Assembly: GCA_021030905.1 (NCBI GenBank)
Contig: JAGFMI010000006.1
Span: 1,116,001-1,180,000, forward strand
Direction: 5' to 3'
DNA: 64,000 bases
DNA from: Pyrenula massariospora
Taxonomy: Eukaryota > Ascomycota > Eurotiomycetes > Pyrenulales > Pyrenulaceae
Position numbers and translations under genes: made by a program
Shown here: positions 35,233 to 46,601 of the stretch, piece by piece
Position numbering within the stretch: position 1 is the stretch's first letter
Layout of the letters: every line of letters begins with the position of its first letter
The notes under the pieces: model-generated
The model's database searches: none
Told to the model about the DNA's origin: nothing
Seen by the model: the letters and a program-made list of their open reading frames with translations, nothing else

Positions 35233-35447
35233 GAACTGCTGCATTTTATGTATGTTGTTGAGAAGTGATAACCTGCTCGCAACCCCTATCCTGCGCCTTG
35301 CTCGACCAAATTATTCTCCATAAGCTCCAACGCTCCCAGACCCACCTGCAACGATTCCGCTACCACTACACCAATATAAGCACCACCAACACCTTTGCAA
35401 TTAGGACCTGTGCCGTTACCGGCACCATTGCTTTGTACCGTTCTTGT

Positions 35448-35961
35448 TTAGCCAGAGGTCAATTGGAAGCAGCGAAGGCCTCCAGGACATGCGCCATTGA
35501 CGAATCTTCCTGACTGCCCAGGTCTGAGGGTATCTCCGGCCAGATTAGGCAGCAAGCAAGCGCTGTTACTGTTCGGGCCAGCACAATCAGCCTTGATGCA
35601 GCATGCGCCGCTTGGGCAGACACCGGTGAAGGCTCGGCCCCCTGCATTAAAGCACGTGTTTACAGCAATGCAGGTACCTAGGAAAAGAATCAGCTATGTT
35701 CTAGTGACGGTAAGATGTTGGTTTACCATCGATATTGGAAGCGCCTGGGGGAGCGCCACTGACAGCAGATGTGGGCAGCCTGCAAAAAAGTTGGGCGTCG
35801 GGAGCTGCACTATCTGCTTGGACTTCCTCGGCTTGGATTTCCGCAGCAGCGCGGCCTGCTAGACTCCCGGTATATTGAGTCCCGCGGGCGGCGATCTCTC
35901 CAACTTGGGCGAGAGATGGTGTAGCCACCAGCGCAAGGATAGTGATGAATGCGGCCTTCAT
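35448..35961 (-). CDS. Small cysteine-rich secreted protein
   Basis: A 154-residue product from exons 35961-35727 and 35677-35448; intron 35678-35726 (GTAAAC donor, CCTAG acceptor). A clear secretion signal (MKAAFITILALVATPSLAQ) is followed by an Ala/Glu-rich segment of about 50 residues. The second exon encodes a compact region with about nine Cys, including NTCFNAGGRAFTGVCPSG, ACCIKADC and ACPGGLRCF, ending at a TAA at 35448-35450. The spacing suggests disulfide bonds in a secreted domain. I do not recognise a named family. Position in a gene-poor stretch beside a foldback element resembles settings of fungal effector candidates; that role is inference. Downstream sequence stays open in another frame, so a longer 3' structure is possible. 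Confidence 0.72.
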
Positions 35962-38900
35962 ATTGTCTGAAGATGAAGATGTGAGTGTGTTTAGTGATAA
36001 GCTGACTTGAGGTGGATCTGTTTGAGCGATGAACGACTTAGGAGCAGCGATGAATCTTGCTTAACACAGGACTCAAGGCCTCCATTTATACTGAAAGGCG
36101 GTGTCTAAGTTGCACAGATATTTCCCGGTTACTATACATTTGATCGCCGATCGTTGTATCTGTAGTGTCCGAATTTTTTCTGTCTCCGACCAATATATGA
36201 AAACTCTTATCTTTATCAGCCTAAGATCAGTAATGGCAACCTTTTCATTTAGCTCATGGCCATTCAATACGTTCACTGTATGCCCTGGTCTCAAGGCTGT
36301 ACGTTGAGTTCAGGCCTAAAGAGGAAAGAGGGCATTCGCATCTTTCAGACCGACCAAGTTCCGTGGTCAATTGACCAGGGCCCTCGCTAAGAACCCCAGG
36401 TCAACGCACAACTCATCCAAACTTCCTTTTTGGGCAGTCCAGAACTGAACCATGAGTTTCTTTTGGGGCCCGGGATTGAACCAGTACGTTCCATTCAGAC
36501 CCCCTGAATTGAACGGAAGCGCAGCTGCCAGCCTGACTTAAACCGTTGCCTCTGAAAGGCTCGACATCGTATGCCGCATGAGAGCGGAGCAGCTTCTAAT
36601 CTGGTCGCTAGTCTTTAAAATTCGCTGGACATGAGCAATTGTGCGCGCTACCAGTATTACCTATACTCATTCCATCGGATACGATTGAGCTTCCGCCACG
36701 ATAAAGCTAGCAAGGCAGAGCAACTTCCAATTTGGTCGTTGTCATGGGACTCTCTTTTAGAGCGAAGACACACAATTTTACGTGCTTTGATTTGTACTAG
36801 ATCTTTAGAAATTGACATCAATACAGTCTCTTTGATTTCTTGAGCCGAAAGTGTATCAAATTGTGAAGGAGGAGTGTCTACTGCAGCGCTGTCAATGCCA
36901 CTGTTTTGCCCGAGGTGATATTTCCACGCTTACGGACGCCTATAACCGCCTTTAAACCAACCGCGGGCTACACTGATGGTGCGTGGTTTTACCAGCAAAG
37001 GTGTGCCTATTAGAAAAGGGACATTAACAAATACAGCTTACGAATCCGCACGATCAGAGAGATCTACCATAGTAAAGTCGCGTACCTGGATTAAAAGTTG
37101 AAGGTGGGGAACTTCTTCCAAGTGCCAGGGCGATCCTGCAAGCAATGTGGGTCGAGGTCGCGATGACTTCGCCGAATATAATTCGACTCTTGTCACAGGT
37201 CCCTGCCCACCGTTGATGCGGTGCGCCGCGGGTATGCCGCGCGTATCCGCTGCAGGGTATCACATACAGGAAGGGTACCATTAGGGTATAGGACGGAAGG
37301 TTTCTCCGATCTTCGAGACGAAGCTTATTGCTTATCGCTTATCGGAAACACCACAGTGAGCCCCACTTATAAGCAAACTTGCTATGAGCATTTTCGTGTT
37401 CCGAGCAAGGGACAGCTGAAATGAAGAAAACAAGGCTCCGGGCTAATTGGAAGTAACAAATCCGCTCCCCAGCCTATCGCTAAGACGGAGTGTGTGTGGG
37501 TCCTCTATATTGCTTGTAAATAAGAGAATTCTACCTCACACCAAGATTAAGGAAGAGGAGACTGAGAATATTCTGGCCGAAGCTTATACGAGGCTGGGTA
37601 AGGGAAGTCGTGGCACGCCTTCAGCCCGATGATTAGCCTCCCATGGGTGCCACGACTTTTGTGACCTAGTCGTGCCAGCCGCGACTGACTTAAAGTCTTG
37701 GCGCCACCTCTTACCTACTAAAGTGGGCTTAGCGTCGGTGAACATAGGAAACTCCCTATGGTGAATTCGCTTGATAGGCAATAGAAAACTCCCATGGACC
37801 CCTTGCTCACAACGAGGGTTGACTGTGCCCCTTCAAACTTCGAAGTCGAGAATTGTTCTAGCTGAAGCAAGTTAGAATGCAAGTACGGGTGCCATGCATA
37901 CATCGACGGGCAGATCTTGGCTGTATGATCAGCGAATCGGCCTGATGTTCTCGAAAGAGTAGCTCTCGCCATCAAGCACTCCGAAATTCTCAAACGCCGT
38001 ACGCCTGATTCCACGGCCGGAAGCGAGTCTCAAGGATATGTCTGGTCTGGATTGGGCCGCTGCGGGCTTCTATTCGCGAATCCACGAGATTTGCTGTCTC
38101 CACATACCATGGATTCCGCTACGACGCGGGGAAGAGGGCGGACGACCTCCCAAGAACAAGGGTCATCTAACTAGAAGATTCTGATCGAAGCAAGATTCGA
38201 ACCAATATCTTCACTTACCAGCAGCCAAGGACAAGGTTTCGCATGCCATCCGAAATTCTGTTCAGCCAATAAGAATAAACCATACGTTCTGTTCAAGCAC
38301 GAACTGGACGGAGCCACCATCTACCAATACGAGCAAAGATGAGGACTTGCAGGTGTACGCTATGCGATCGCCAATTAGGAGATATCCTAGCCAAAACCAC
38401 CAGCCAATCAACCCTCTGCTACCGCTTGGTAAGTTTGATAGGGGGAGAAAAGGATCCCGCGCTTCCTGCAAAACCATGGGGAGCTAGAAGGTGGCCACAG
38501 CAAGCGACATCGTGAATCTACACAGCATATGGAGACAAAGTCCGATAAGATACTTCCTCGAAACGGGCTGACGGCCAAAAGGTTACACCACTAGCAAGCG
38601 AAGTCCTAGCATTCCACATAACATTCATTGCGATTGGGATAGAGACACGATTGTCTACTCAACTAGCTTCAAAGGCGCTTTACGAAGATAATAAAGCGGG
38701 AACGAGGCAGGGAATCGTCTGCATCTTTGGTACTAGGATCCCAACAAAATATGCGAGTAACCATAAAAGTCGGGAGTCCACACTACATCATTTAGTAAAA
38801 GAATGGCACACTGGCCTATCAGGACATTCACAGGTCTTGTAGCGGTCGTAGGAATGCTTCTACCCCACGGACAAAGGCCGTCACAATTTACCTGATCAAC

Positions 38901-40600
38901 ACGGAGAAGTAAAGCGACAACAGCAAAGCAAACGGTAAGTTCAGACCACATAGTCATGGATAGAAGCATTCACAGGGCCTGATGAAGTTTCACATTAACC
39001 CTTTGAGCATGGAAGGTGGCCGGATCGCGGAAACGAATCGTCGCTACCTTCGACGTTCTAGCCGGCTGACAAGCGAGACTCACAGGGGAACCTGTACCTC
39101 TTAGCTTTGTGCCCGTCTGATTGGAGGAGCCGACGGCCCAGATCGATCTGTGCATGACCCCGTACCATTTCAGGTACTTCTAGGTGAGTTCGAGCGTGGC
39201 GGGGCGCTCTCAAGCTTTTCGGGTCTTAGAACACCAGCAGGCAACAACGCCGGCAACGGCTGTGGGTCTGTGCTACGTGTCACGGGAAGGCCAGATGGGA
39301 TGATTCTTGCCGATAGCCGCATCGAGCCACAAATTGACAAAAGCGCTGAACGCGGGCAAGGGATTGTGAGTGTCCTCTGGTGAATTGGAGGCCAAAAAGC
39401 GGCAAGAAAATGCAGAGTCTTGCATACGCACTACGTGCTAGAGATATGAAGCGGTCTTCGTGTTGATGAGGAAGATATGACTTTCTGTATGGGTGTCTAC
39501 TAAGAGCCGTACCTCTCTTCAGCTTGCTGCAACGCTAAGAGGGAATGCCGTGCTTTTGAGAAGTGTGGACACCGAAGGGTGAAAGTGACGAGCGAAAGCG
39601 TAGGTCTACCATCCGTTCTATAGGCGAAGAGATGCCATGCAAAGGCTGGGGTCTTACGCGCTCCGAAACGGCAACTACACGTCTGGTCAGCGACAGCAGA
39701 CTATCGAATCAATTGTGTTCCTATTGATCCACTGGAGGTTTTGTCCTCCCATGAGCTTTCGGCGACGACCGCCCATGAACCAGCCAAGTCTAATGTTCAA
39801 AGGACGCTGGTCTTGTCACCTTTGGGCGCTGACATACAAAGGAAGCGCGCTCTTTTCTTCCTATCTTTTGCTGTCCCAACCAAAGATCTTTTTGAACTCT
39901 GGTGGGAAAAATTCGGTCTCATACGGCGTTTTGCCCAGATATCGAGGTATGTCGTGTATGAGAATCTTAAGAACAGTCAAGTCTCAACATAAGCAGTCGA
40001 TATTCATTCAATTGCAATCTTCTCATAGTAACCCGGCTCCCCCCTTCTTGAAGCAGCAGCCTTCGTCGTTGCAGCTATAGTGGACTGAGGTCGATGAGAC
40101 ACTGTTAAAAATGTACCGAGTTAAATAACTGGTTCTTGCTGTCTTCTAAAGAATTGTTTATATCAAGCCATGACTGGAAGCGTTTTTGTAGAACCATCCT
40201 TCGACGCCAATACACTCCAGGCTTAGTCTATCGCCAGTATGCTGGCACTTGGCGCTCCAGAAGCGCCGCACCGTCGTCTGAGACTCACACTGGGTCTTGG
40301 CAACGCCACTCACGACTTGCATCAGCATCCATCATGTTGGACTTCAAAGCCATGCTGGCTCATCCCCTAAGAGCATTCACTAGATTCTTCCGCCCCACAA
40401 CGACAACAACATGATCAAATTGCCTGCTTGCATCGACTTTGTGACTCGATAGCCAGACTCGTTCCGTCGCCAGGCGCAAAGACGGTCCGCATTCCTGGTT
40501 CCCATTCCATCCTCTCAGGTTTCAAAGATACCAGCTTCTGAACTGAGTTGAGCTCGTGTTCAAGTTTTCAGATCCTACCAAAGTCATCATCCTTCGAGCG
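35962..40600. other. 4.6 kb gene-poor region
   Basis: No supported gene. Contents noticed: a short inverted repeat at 37605-37615 / 37648-37658, a diverged duplication at 36584-36607 / 36714-36738, a weak secreted-peptide frame (38733-38969), a minus-strand fragment at 39861-39983 reading ILIHDIPRYLGKTPYETEFF that looks coding but is too short to place, and a plus frame at 39637-40080. Base composition is not AT-rich, so there is no sign of heavy RIP. Old decayed sequence of unknown origin is likely. Confidence 0.45.
38733..38969 (-). CDS. Possible short secreted peptide, weak
   Basis: 78 codons from the ATG at 38969. The N-terminus (MLLSMTMWSELTVCFAVVAL then LLRVDQ) looks like a secretion signal, followed by NCDGLCPWG. 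A good splice donor (CAG|GTAAAT) lies right after the signal, so a second exon may exist downstream, but I could not place its acceptor with confidence. No family. Could be chance. Confidence 0.22.
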   Translation of the reverse strand: MLLSMTMWSELTVCFAVVALLLRVDQVNCDGLCPWGRSIPTTATRPVNVLIGQCAILLLNDVVWTPDFYGYSHILLGS

Positions 40601-42274
40601 ATGCAGAGCGATGAGGAACAAAGATACGTTGCGGTGCCATTTGCGCAATCCACCCTTGCTACCTCGACCGCCCCTTCAAAAACCACGGGTCCCTTGCTAG
40701 GCTCTACCGCCTCCCCCCTACCTCTCACCCTTCAAGAACCTCTTACAAACTCTCACCACTCACCTACAAACTCTATCGTCATCAACATCAACAGTAATGC
40801 CGGCTCGACAGGGAAAGGGATCCTTATCGGCATCCTGTCCGCGTTCGGATCTGCTGGGGTAGCAGTGCTCATACTTGCAATTTTGTTCTTCTTCAGATAT
40901 ACAAGCCGGGGACGCATCATATTAGATCGGATAGGCAGACCAGGTGAATATGACGATGAACAAGCGTTCGCGAGGGAGGAGGCTGAAGCCTTGGAATTGA
41001 TGGATGAGTTGCAACGGACGGAATATCTCCGTGCTAAAGGTAAGCCTCTGGCGATCCACTGCCTTTCTAGAGACTGACTTGTCAATTCAGCATTCGTGCA
41101 GGCGAATCCTCCAGAGACAGCTCAGACAGATATATCATTATCGCAATTCTTAGCGATACAAGAGAAAGGCGTGTCAGCATGGGAGTTTGAACCGGAGCTC
41201 GAAATCGCGAATTGTTTTGTGGAAGCGAGAACAGAAATCGAATTCTTTGATTCTGAATGCACAGTCCAGAGCAATCTGCCAGTGCCTAAGCAGAATGAAG
41301 TGTACTATTGGGAAGCAAAAATCTATGACAAACCCGAATCCACATTGATCAGCATTGGAATGTCCACAAAGCCATATCCCCTTTTCCGTCTACCAGGTTA
41401 GTATTGCGCACGTGACCCTCCAATATTCTTGCTCACATCCATAGGATTTCACAAATGTTCTGTCGCCTACTTATCAAGTGGGACTCGGCGTTATAACCAA
41501 CCATTTACTGCCCCGAACTACGGACCGACCTACGTTCAAGGAGATGTTATCGGCGTTGGGTATCGACCAAGAACGGGCACAATATTTTTCACCCGGAATG
41601 GAAAGAAGCTGGACGATGTAACACATGGCCTGAAGACCCAGAACTTTTTCCCCAGCGTTGGAAGCAATGGACCTTGTACAGTCCACGTGAACTTTGGGCA
41701 GATGGGTTTCGTGTTCATCGAAGCCAACGTCAAGAAATGGGGCCTCGCACCGATGACGGGAAGTCTTGCGCCTCCCCCTCCTTACGGTAGCGAACAGGGA
41801 AGCATCCTGCTCGAAGCCGGCCGCGAAGGCGCGCAACAAGCCCACAGAAATTACGACACGGGCCATTCGAGGACCCGGAGCGGCATCGCGCGCATCGGGT
41901 TCCCCACCAGCCCCGGTCCTGTCCGCTCAGCGACAGACATCTCGCTCGCGCACCTGACGCACATACCCTCCAATCCAGACCTGGGCGAAGGCATGAGCAC
42001 CTCGGCCGGCGACGGAGATCATACAGTTGAACCACCGTCGTCTCCTGTCCACGCACATCAGCAACCACCGCAGCCTCCACCCCCGGAATACACGAGTCCG
42101 GATGGGAGCCGCAGGAACAGCGACGACGAAGAAAACGATGACGAGGCGGCTCCGCTTGTCAGACGAGGAAGCCCGAGCCCGCCGATACCCAGCTATGACG
42201 CTGCAGTTGCTGATGAAGCTCATTCGCGTTCGCGTTCTCGTTCTACTTCAGATACCCATGTCAACAATCGATGA
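40601..42274 (+). CDS. SSH4: SSH4-like membrane SPRY protein with PPxY motif
   Basis: Endosome/vacuole-directed adaptor that in yeast recruits Rsp5 to cargo. The 524-residue protein has exons 40601-41039, 41091-41396 and 41445-42274 (introns of 51 and 48 nt, GTAAGC and GTTAGT donors). A short luminal segment precedes one membrane helix (about 73-98, GILIGILSAFGSAGVAVLIL). A juxtamembrane acidic region and the SPRY domain follow (about 170-350): CTVQSNLPVPKQNEVYYWEA, ISIGMSTKPYPLFRLPG, GDVIGVGYRPRTGTIFFTRNG, FFPSVGSNGPCTVHVNFGQ. The C-terminus is disordered with PPPPEY (PPEY 461-464), the ligase-binding motif. The first ATG is at 40601; the upstream in-frame codon is GTG. An upstream exon cannot be excluded. 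Ssh4/Ear1-type assignment is strong. Confidence 0.88.
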
Positions 42275-42650
42275 TGATTTTGTTTTGTCGTGTGTTATAA
42301 AATGGTGCTGATGATGACTCTCTCGCTCTTTTCATGTTGTGTTCTTAGCGCTTCATTGCAATGGCGTTTCTTGATGGGTGGGAGAAACCAGACTCTTTGA
42401 GGAGATCCTGGGGTTGCGGGTGGTGTTAGATTTTGGAAATATTACCGCTATTAGCGCAATGAGAAATTATCATTGTTCACTCGGTGTTGTGGCGTTTCTC
42501 ATTGTAGAGAGGGTTTGGATCTGCGATGGCTGCATGCTTTGTGCAATTGTGCAGAGTAAGCGCGGCCGCCGAACAGTAAGTAGGATCCCGTCGCTATTCC
42601 TAGATGTCGAGTGTTCTACGGCTCTGAGTCGACCGATCAATGGGGAGAGA

Positions 42651-42877
42651 GGACGAGGATGTTTGTACTGGGGCAAATATGTAGTCCAGCCTCTTTTCCT
42701 CATTATCATCAAGGAATCAAGGCCGAGAAGATTTACACTGAAGCAAGTCTATAGTCCAATCTCTTCTTCCCGTGATTAAAAGAAGCAAGGACGAGGGTGT
42801 TTGTACTGGGGTGGATATATAGTCTGGTGTCCTTTCCTTTTTATCGTAAAAGAAAACAAGGACGAGTGGGCATACTG
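42651..42877. repeat. Diverged tandem repeats, about 70 bp unit
   Basis: Related units start at 42651, 42721, 42789 and 42860 (spacings 70, 68 and 71). Each opens with GGACGAG or GGCCGAG, followed by TTTGTACTGGGG or a variant, then a TATAGTCC-like and a CTCTTTTCC-like segment. The last unit is truncated. Copies are clearly diverged, so the array is not recent. Confidence 0.75.
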
Positions 42878-43110
42878 AAGGCTCTTTGGGCCGCTAAATG
42901 TGACTTGTTTTCTCCAAGTACGATTCTTTGAGTCGGTTCAGGGGATAGATGTCTGATGGCATGAAGGTAGTTTAATGCTTTCGAGGGCGTTCCAGTTCAT
43001 CCAAGGAATCGAAAATAAGTGTACACACCAAAGGCTCTTTGGGCCGTGACTTGTGACTTCTTGTATCCAAGCACGATTCTCTCTGTTGGTTCTGGGGAAC
43101 GGATCCCTTG
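42878..43110. repeat. Duplicated segment, 153 bp period
   Basis: The sequence beginning AAGGCTCTTTGGGCC at 42878 recurs at 43031. About 70 bases after each start are recognisably similar (TGACTTGT.., CCAAG.ACGATTCT, GGTTC.GGGGA). It directly follows the 70 bp array, so the two may be one compound repeat. Confidence 0.7.
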
Positions 43111-43425
43111 ATAGCTCAAGCGCACATTAACGCTTACCAGGGTGTTGCAGGCAACCCAGGCGAAATTTAGGCGTGGCTTAGCGGACTCCTAGGAACGAGT
43201 GTCTTTGCATTTTGACCTGCTGCGTCCCCGTTGGGTTGTGTCCCGCCTTGTTGATCAAGCGGAGGAGGCAATGTGCTGCAGAAGTCCTGCCGTCATGGGG
43301 GGTGCTGTAAAAGATCGCAGTGATCTTGGGAAATGTGATTAGAGATTCCGCCAGGCTGTGAGAAAAGAGGGTCTTGGAGTACCCGTGGCACGATGTGCAG
43401 ATTCAACGGCACGATGTTGTGATAC

Positions 43426-46400
43426 TCAGCATATGTAAATAATTGCTCGGCGATCCTTGATGCCAGAGTCGCTGGAATTTTGGCTGTCGGTGGACCGACT
43501 CCGGCTACGTGGAGATTCTGGTGAAGCAGCTAACGAACGTCCCGAGCGCACGGAAGGGCTTGAGTCTCCATAGTACTTATAATCGCTATTGCTATCGCTG
43601 TCGCTTTCGAATTTGGGTTCGGCGTCGGCGTCGGCATCTAACAGGTACCCAAACATGTCTCGGTTCATTACTTCTTTCAGAAAGTCGGGGAGATCGTCAT
43701 TGGCATGATTCTGTCCCTGCATGTTAGAGTCAGAAGTCTCTCCCTGCGATCTCTGAAAGTCTGGTTTATCGACTTCAAGCGTAGAGTCGATTCTTGGAGC
43801 GTACACCGGGGGTGGGTCGCTTTGGCCATCGATTACTCGGAAGTTGTAACCCCGCTGAGCAGCGATGGCCATTATAGCCAGCCGAGCAAATGCATTTCCC
43901 CATGCTCGAACAATGGACTTCTGGATAGGGGGGTCAAGAAGTTCCGCCCAGCTGTCTATAGAGACAAGGTGATCTTTGATAGTTCCCTCGAAGCCGTCAC
44001 TCCAACCATATCGGCATTGGGAAATACCTTTCAGAATGTCAAGATCGGCAACCCAGTGCCCGCGATCGTAGGCGGAAACCACTGTCTCGAGAAGGTAAGC
44101 AGGATGATCTATCTTCCCACGTTCTCCCGTATCGATCGGTAGTTCATACCCTGTGAAACGGAGATGAAGGCTGGTTGCCGCGAAGTGATCTTCGAAGCGC
44201 CCATCAAACGGAGCATGGTTGATAATCTCCCATGACTCTTGTGTTGGCTTTGACATCTCTGCCGTTACCGGCGGAATCAGAATGGCCATCCCGGGCTTTC
44301 CCACATTTCCAACTATGCGCTTCACGGCTCCATCAGAACCTGGCTGGCACGGATCTAGAAGCATTTTTCGCGCGACATAGATTGAATCGGCGTAAGAAAT
44401 GGCCATGGCTCCCTGCAATTTTGTCGGCTCGATGTCGATCTCCCCGCTTTCGAAAAGGGCAATGCAGCACAGCTCGTCCACCAAAGCTGAGTTCAGCTCC
44501 GTATTTCCTGCAGACGGATTTCCGGTTCTCCGGCCGGGTTCTGGCTGCGCAACGCATGAACGCGAGAACCAAGAGCTGTGTAGTGGTCTAGATAAAAGTT
44601 TGAGATCAACCGTTGCGTAGTTGAGCCTAGCATATACTGAAGCGGCTTTCGTCACTGTTAGCAGCGAATGGATGTAGTTTTGATGTTTTAATGTCATAAA
44701 TGTAATGCTACGATGTAAAAGCTGCTTCGAGAACACGTTCGAATCTAATAATCGAAGTAGATCCTTCACTTGAATATTATTCTTTGGGCGGGAAGTTCTA
44801 TCTGCATGTCTCGAGCGACGATAGATGGCAGCTGTGTGCGGGTCTCCACAGAAAAAATCGTATCTGCTAGGTTTTCTTGAAGGGGCTGAAGGGAGATGCA
44901 GAGTGTGTGGACCGCTTTCCAGGTTTGTCGTAGCAGTCTCGCGCCAATGAATGGTATCATGGGCGGTTCGATAAACACTTTCCCAATCTCTTGGTCTTTT
45001 ATTCCCTGGTGTGAATTCGGTATCTGCGATATTCGTCAGGGTCCCTCTGGGGCGCTTTCCTCCGATCATGTTGTCTTCTTTCCCGTCCGAGTCAGCGTCT
45101 GGTATGAAGTATCTTATCACGGCCCCCTTCATGTTGTATGGTGAAATGAACGCATAACGTCGGAGGCATTCGATTTTGGCCTCTATAACGCTGCTCTTAG
45201 GGGAGGGCTTCAAAGATTCGAGAAGCACAGGCAGGTTGACAAGCCCAAACACAGGATGTGGATGTTGACTCGCTGGCGCAAGAAATTCATGTCTTCTTCT
45301 CCCGTAGTTAAGAAGGCGAACCAAGTTTTCTTTTTCGAGTCCCTTTGCATTTTGGCAAATTCTCGCCGCACTGCCGAGGGCTTGTATCCATTTTACTTCA
45401 GGCAGAAGATTTGCAAGCTTGACAAAAATTTCCAAGGCAGGCTCGACATGGCGTTCTGCTAAACGCCACGTGCTCATGACCGAACCTAGCACTGCACACA
45501 TGAATTCTTGGAAAAAGACCTGTGAGTGCGACACACCACTCATGCCTTTCCCACGCGTTGCTTTGCCGTAGTATTTTGAATGTGCCAAGGGCAACGACCA
45601 AGATACTGCGTTTTCTTCCTTGTCATATCTCATGTTCAAGCCAACAGTGAGGGTACCGCCGGAGCAGACGAGCGGGTCTCTCATTTCCACGAAGCGGCTG
45701 ACCTCACACAACACAGACATATCAGGATACAGATGCCATGCAGATAGGGCCAACAACACAGAGCCGTCTTTAACGACAAGAGGGGAACCAGAGACCAGCT
45801 TGTCCATCGCAATCATTGCTGTATTCCAGGAGCTTATTACAGACTCATATAGCCCGCCATCATGCGATATGACGAAACCAAGATTGTCTATGATGAGGCT
45901 TAATTGCTTCTGACGGACTTGCATCGCGGCATCCGCGGTCCTCAGCCAAGAACTTGGAAACCAATCAGTTGGGTGAATGTATGCTATGAGAAATTAATAT
46001 CTTACCGGGCGCTGGAGTCCCATTCCGCGAGTTCTTTTCTAGAAAGATCGATGGAGGCAGAGAACAGTGTTTCCTTTTGAAAAGAGTCATTTTCGCACAT
46101 CCGTTTTTCCAGAATACGCTTCCGATGCTCGACGAACTCAGACCACACGGAGGTCGCTTCTTCTTGTTTCCAGATTCGGGCAAGCATACATGCCAGCAGG
46201 TGAACAGCAATCGCATCTTTTCCTGACGTTGCGGCTGCCCAGATCGTGGTTCCGTCTGCTCCAACGTGGTCCGCAAATGCACCATCCGCTGTTGTGCCTT
46301 TCGGGTTCGATCGAGGATTCTTCGCAATCTCAGAGACGCGTCGTCCATAAGCGGATATAAGATGAGGCGTAGCGTGTAAATCGCCTTGAAACAGCGCTGC

Positions 46401-46601
46401 GAGTTTCCTTGCAACTTTATGACTGGTCCCAGATTCTGCGTCTGTCTTCCTGCGCGAAGACAATGCAGTACCTAATGCCACATATTCTTTAGGTGCTTCC
46501 ACCTTTAGTAGCGTGAAGTCGAAATGCAAGTTCGCAAGAGTATTCGTAACCTCTGGCGAGACTTGTAACGCCGAAGTCACAAATTTACCCAAGGATACCA
46601 T
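43426..46601 (-). CDS. 1040-residue conserved fungal protein of unknown function
   Basis: Exons 46601-46006 and 45952-43426, joined over a 53 nt intron (45953-46005, GTAAGA donor, CCAAG acceptor, ACTGAT-type branch); splicing gives SARSWLRTADAAMQVRQKQL. The N-terminus MVSLGKFVTSALQVSPEVTN and the segments DGTTIWAAATSGKDAIAVHL and LSAWHLYPDMSVL are, from memory, conserved in other ascomycete proteins that carry no annotated domain. The middle is largely alpha-helical in appearance; the last 110 residues are Asp/Ser/Arg-rich and disordered. I see no signal peptide, no clear membrane helix and no catalytic motif. Function unknown; not to be guessed. Neighbours give no clue. Confidence 0.8.

Larger units (their letters stand above)
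33096..35447. other. Gene-poor stretch with foldback element
   Basis: 2.35 kb. It holds the methyltransferase promoter, an imperfect hairpin around 34135-34175, the 143 bp foldback element at 34837-34979, and an ATTC tetranucleotide run at 35210-35232. One weak minus ORF is listed separately. No well supported gene. Confidence 0.5.
42275..43425. other. Repeat-bearing intergenic region
   Basis: 1.15 kb between two convergent genes, with diverged tandem repeats at 42651-43100 (listed separately) and no supported gene. Confidence 0.6.

Noticed and set aside
36460-36510. GGTTCAATCCCGGGCC, possible tRNA 3' half on the minus strand
   Set aside because: No matching 5' acceptor half about 70 bases upstream.
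38160-38230. tRNA-like GGTTCGAATC on the minus strand
   Set aside because: Flanking bases do not form a T-stem or an acceptor stem, so no tRNA.
35962-40600. LTR or LINE retrotransposon remains
   Set aside because: No reverse-transcriptase, integrase or gag-like motif and no long terminal repeats recognised.
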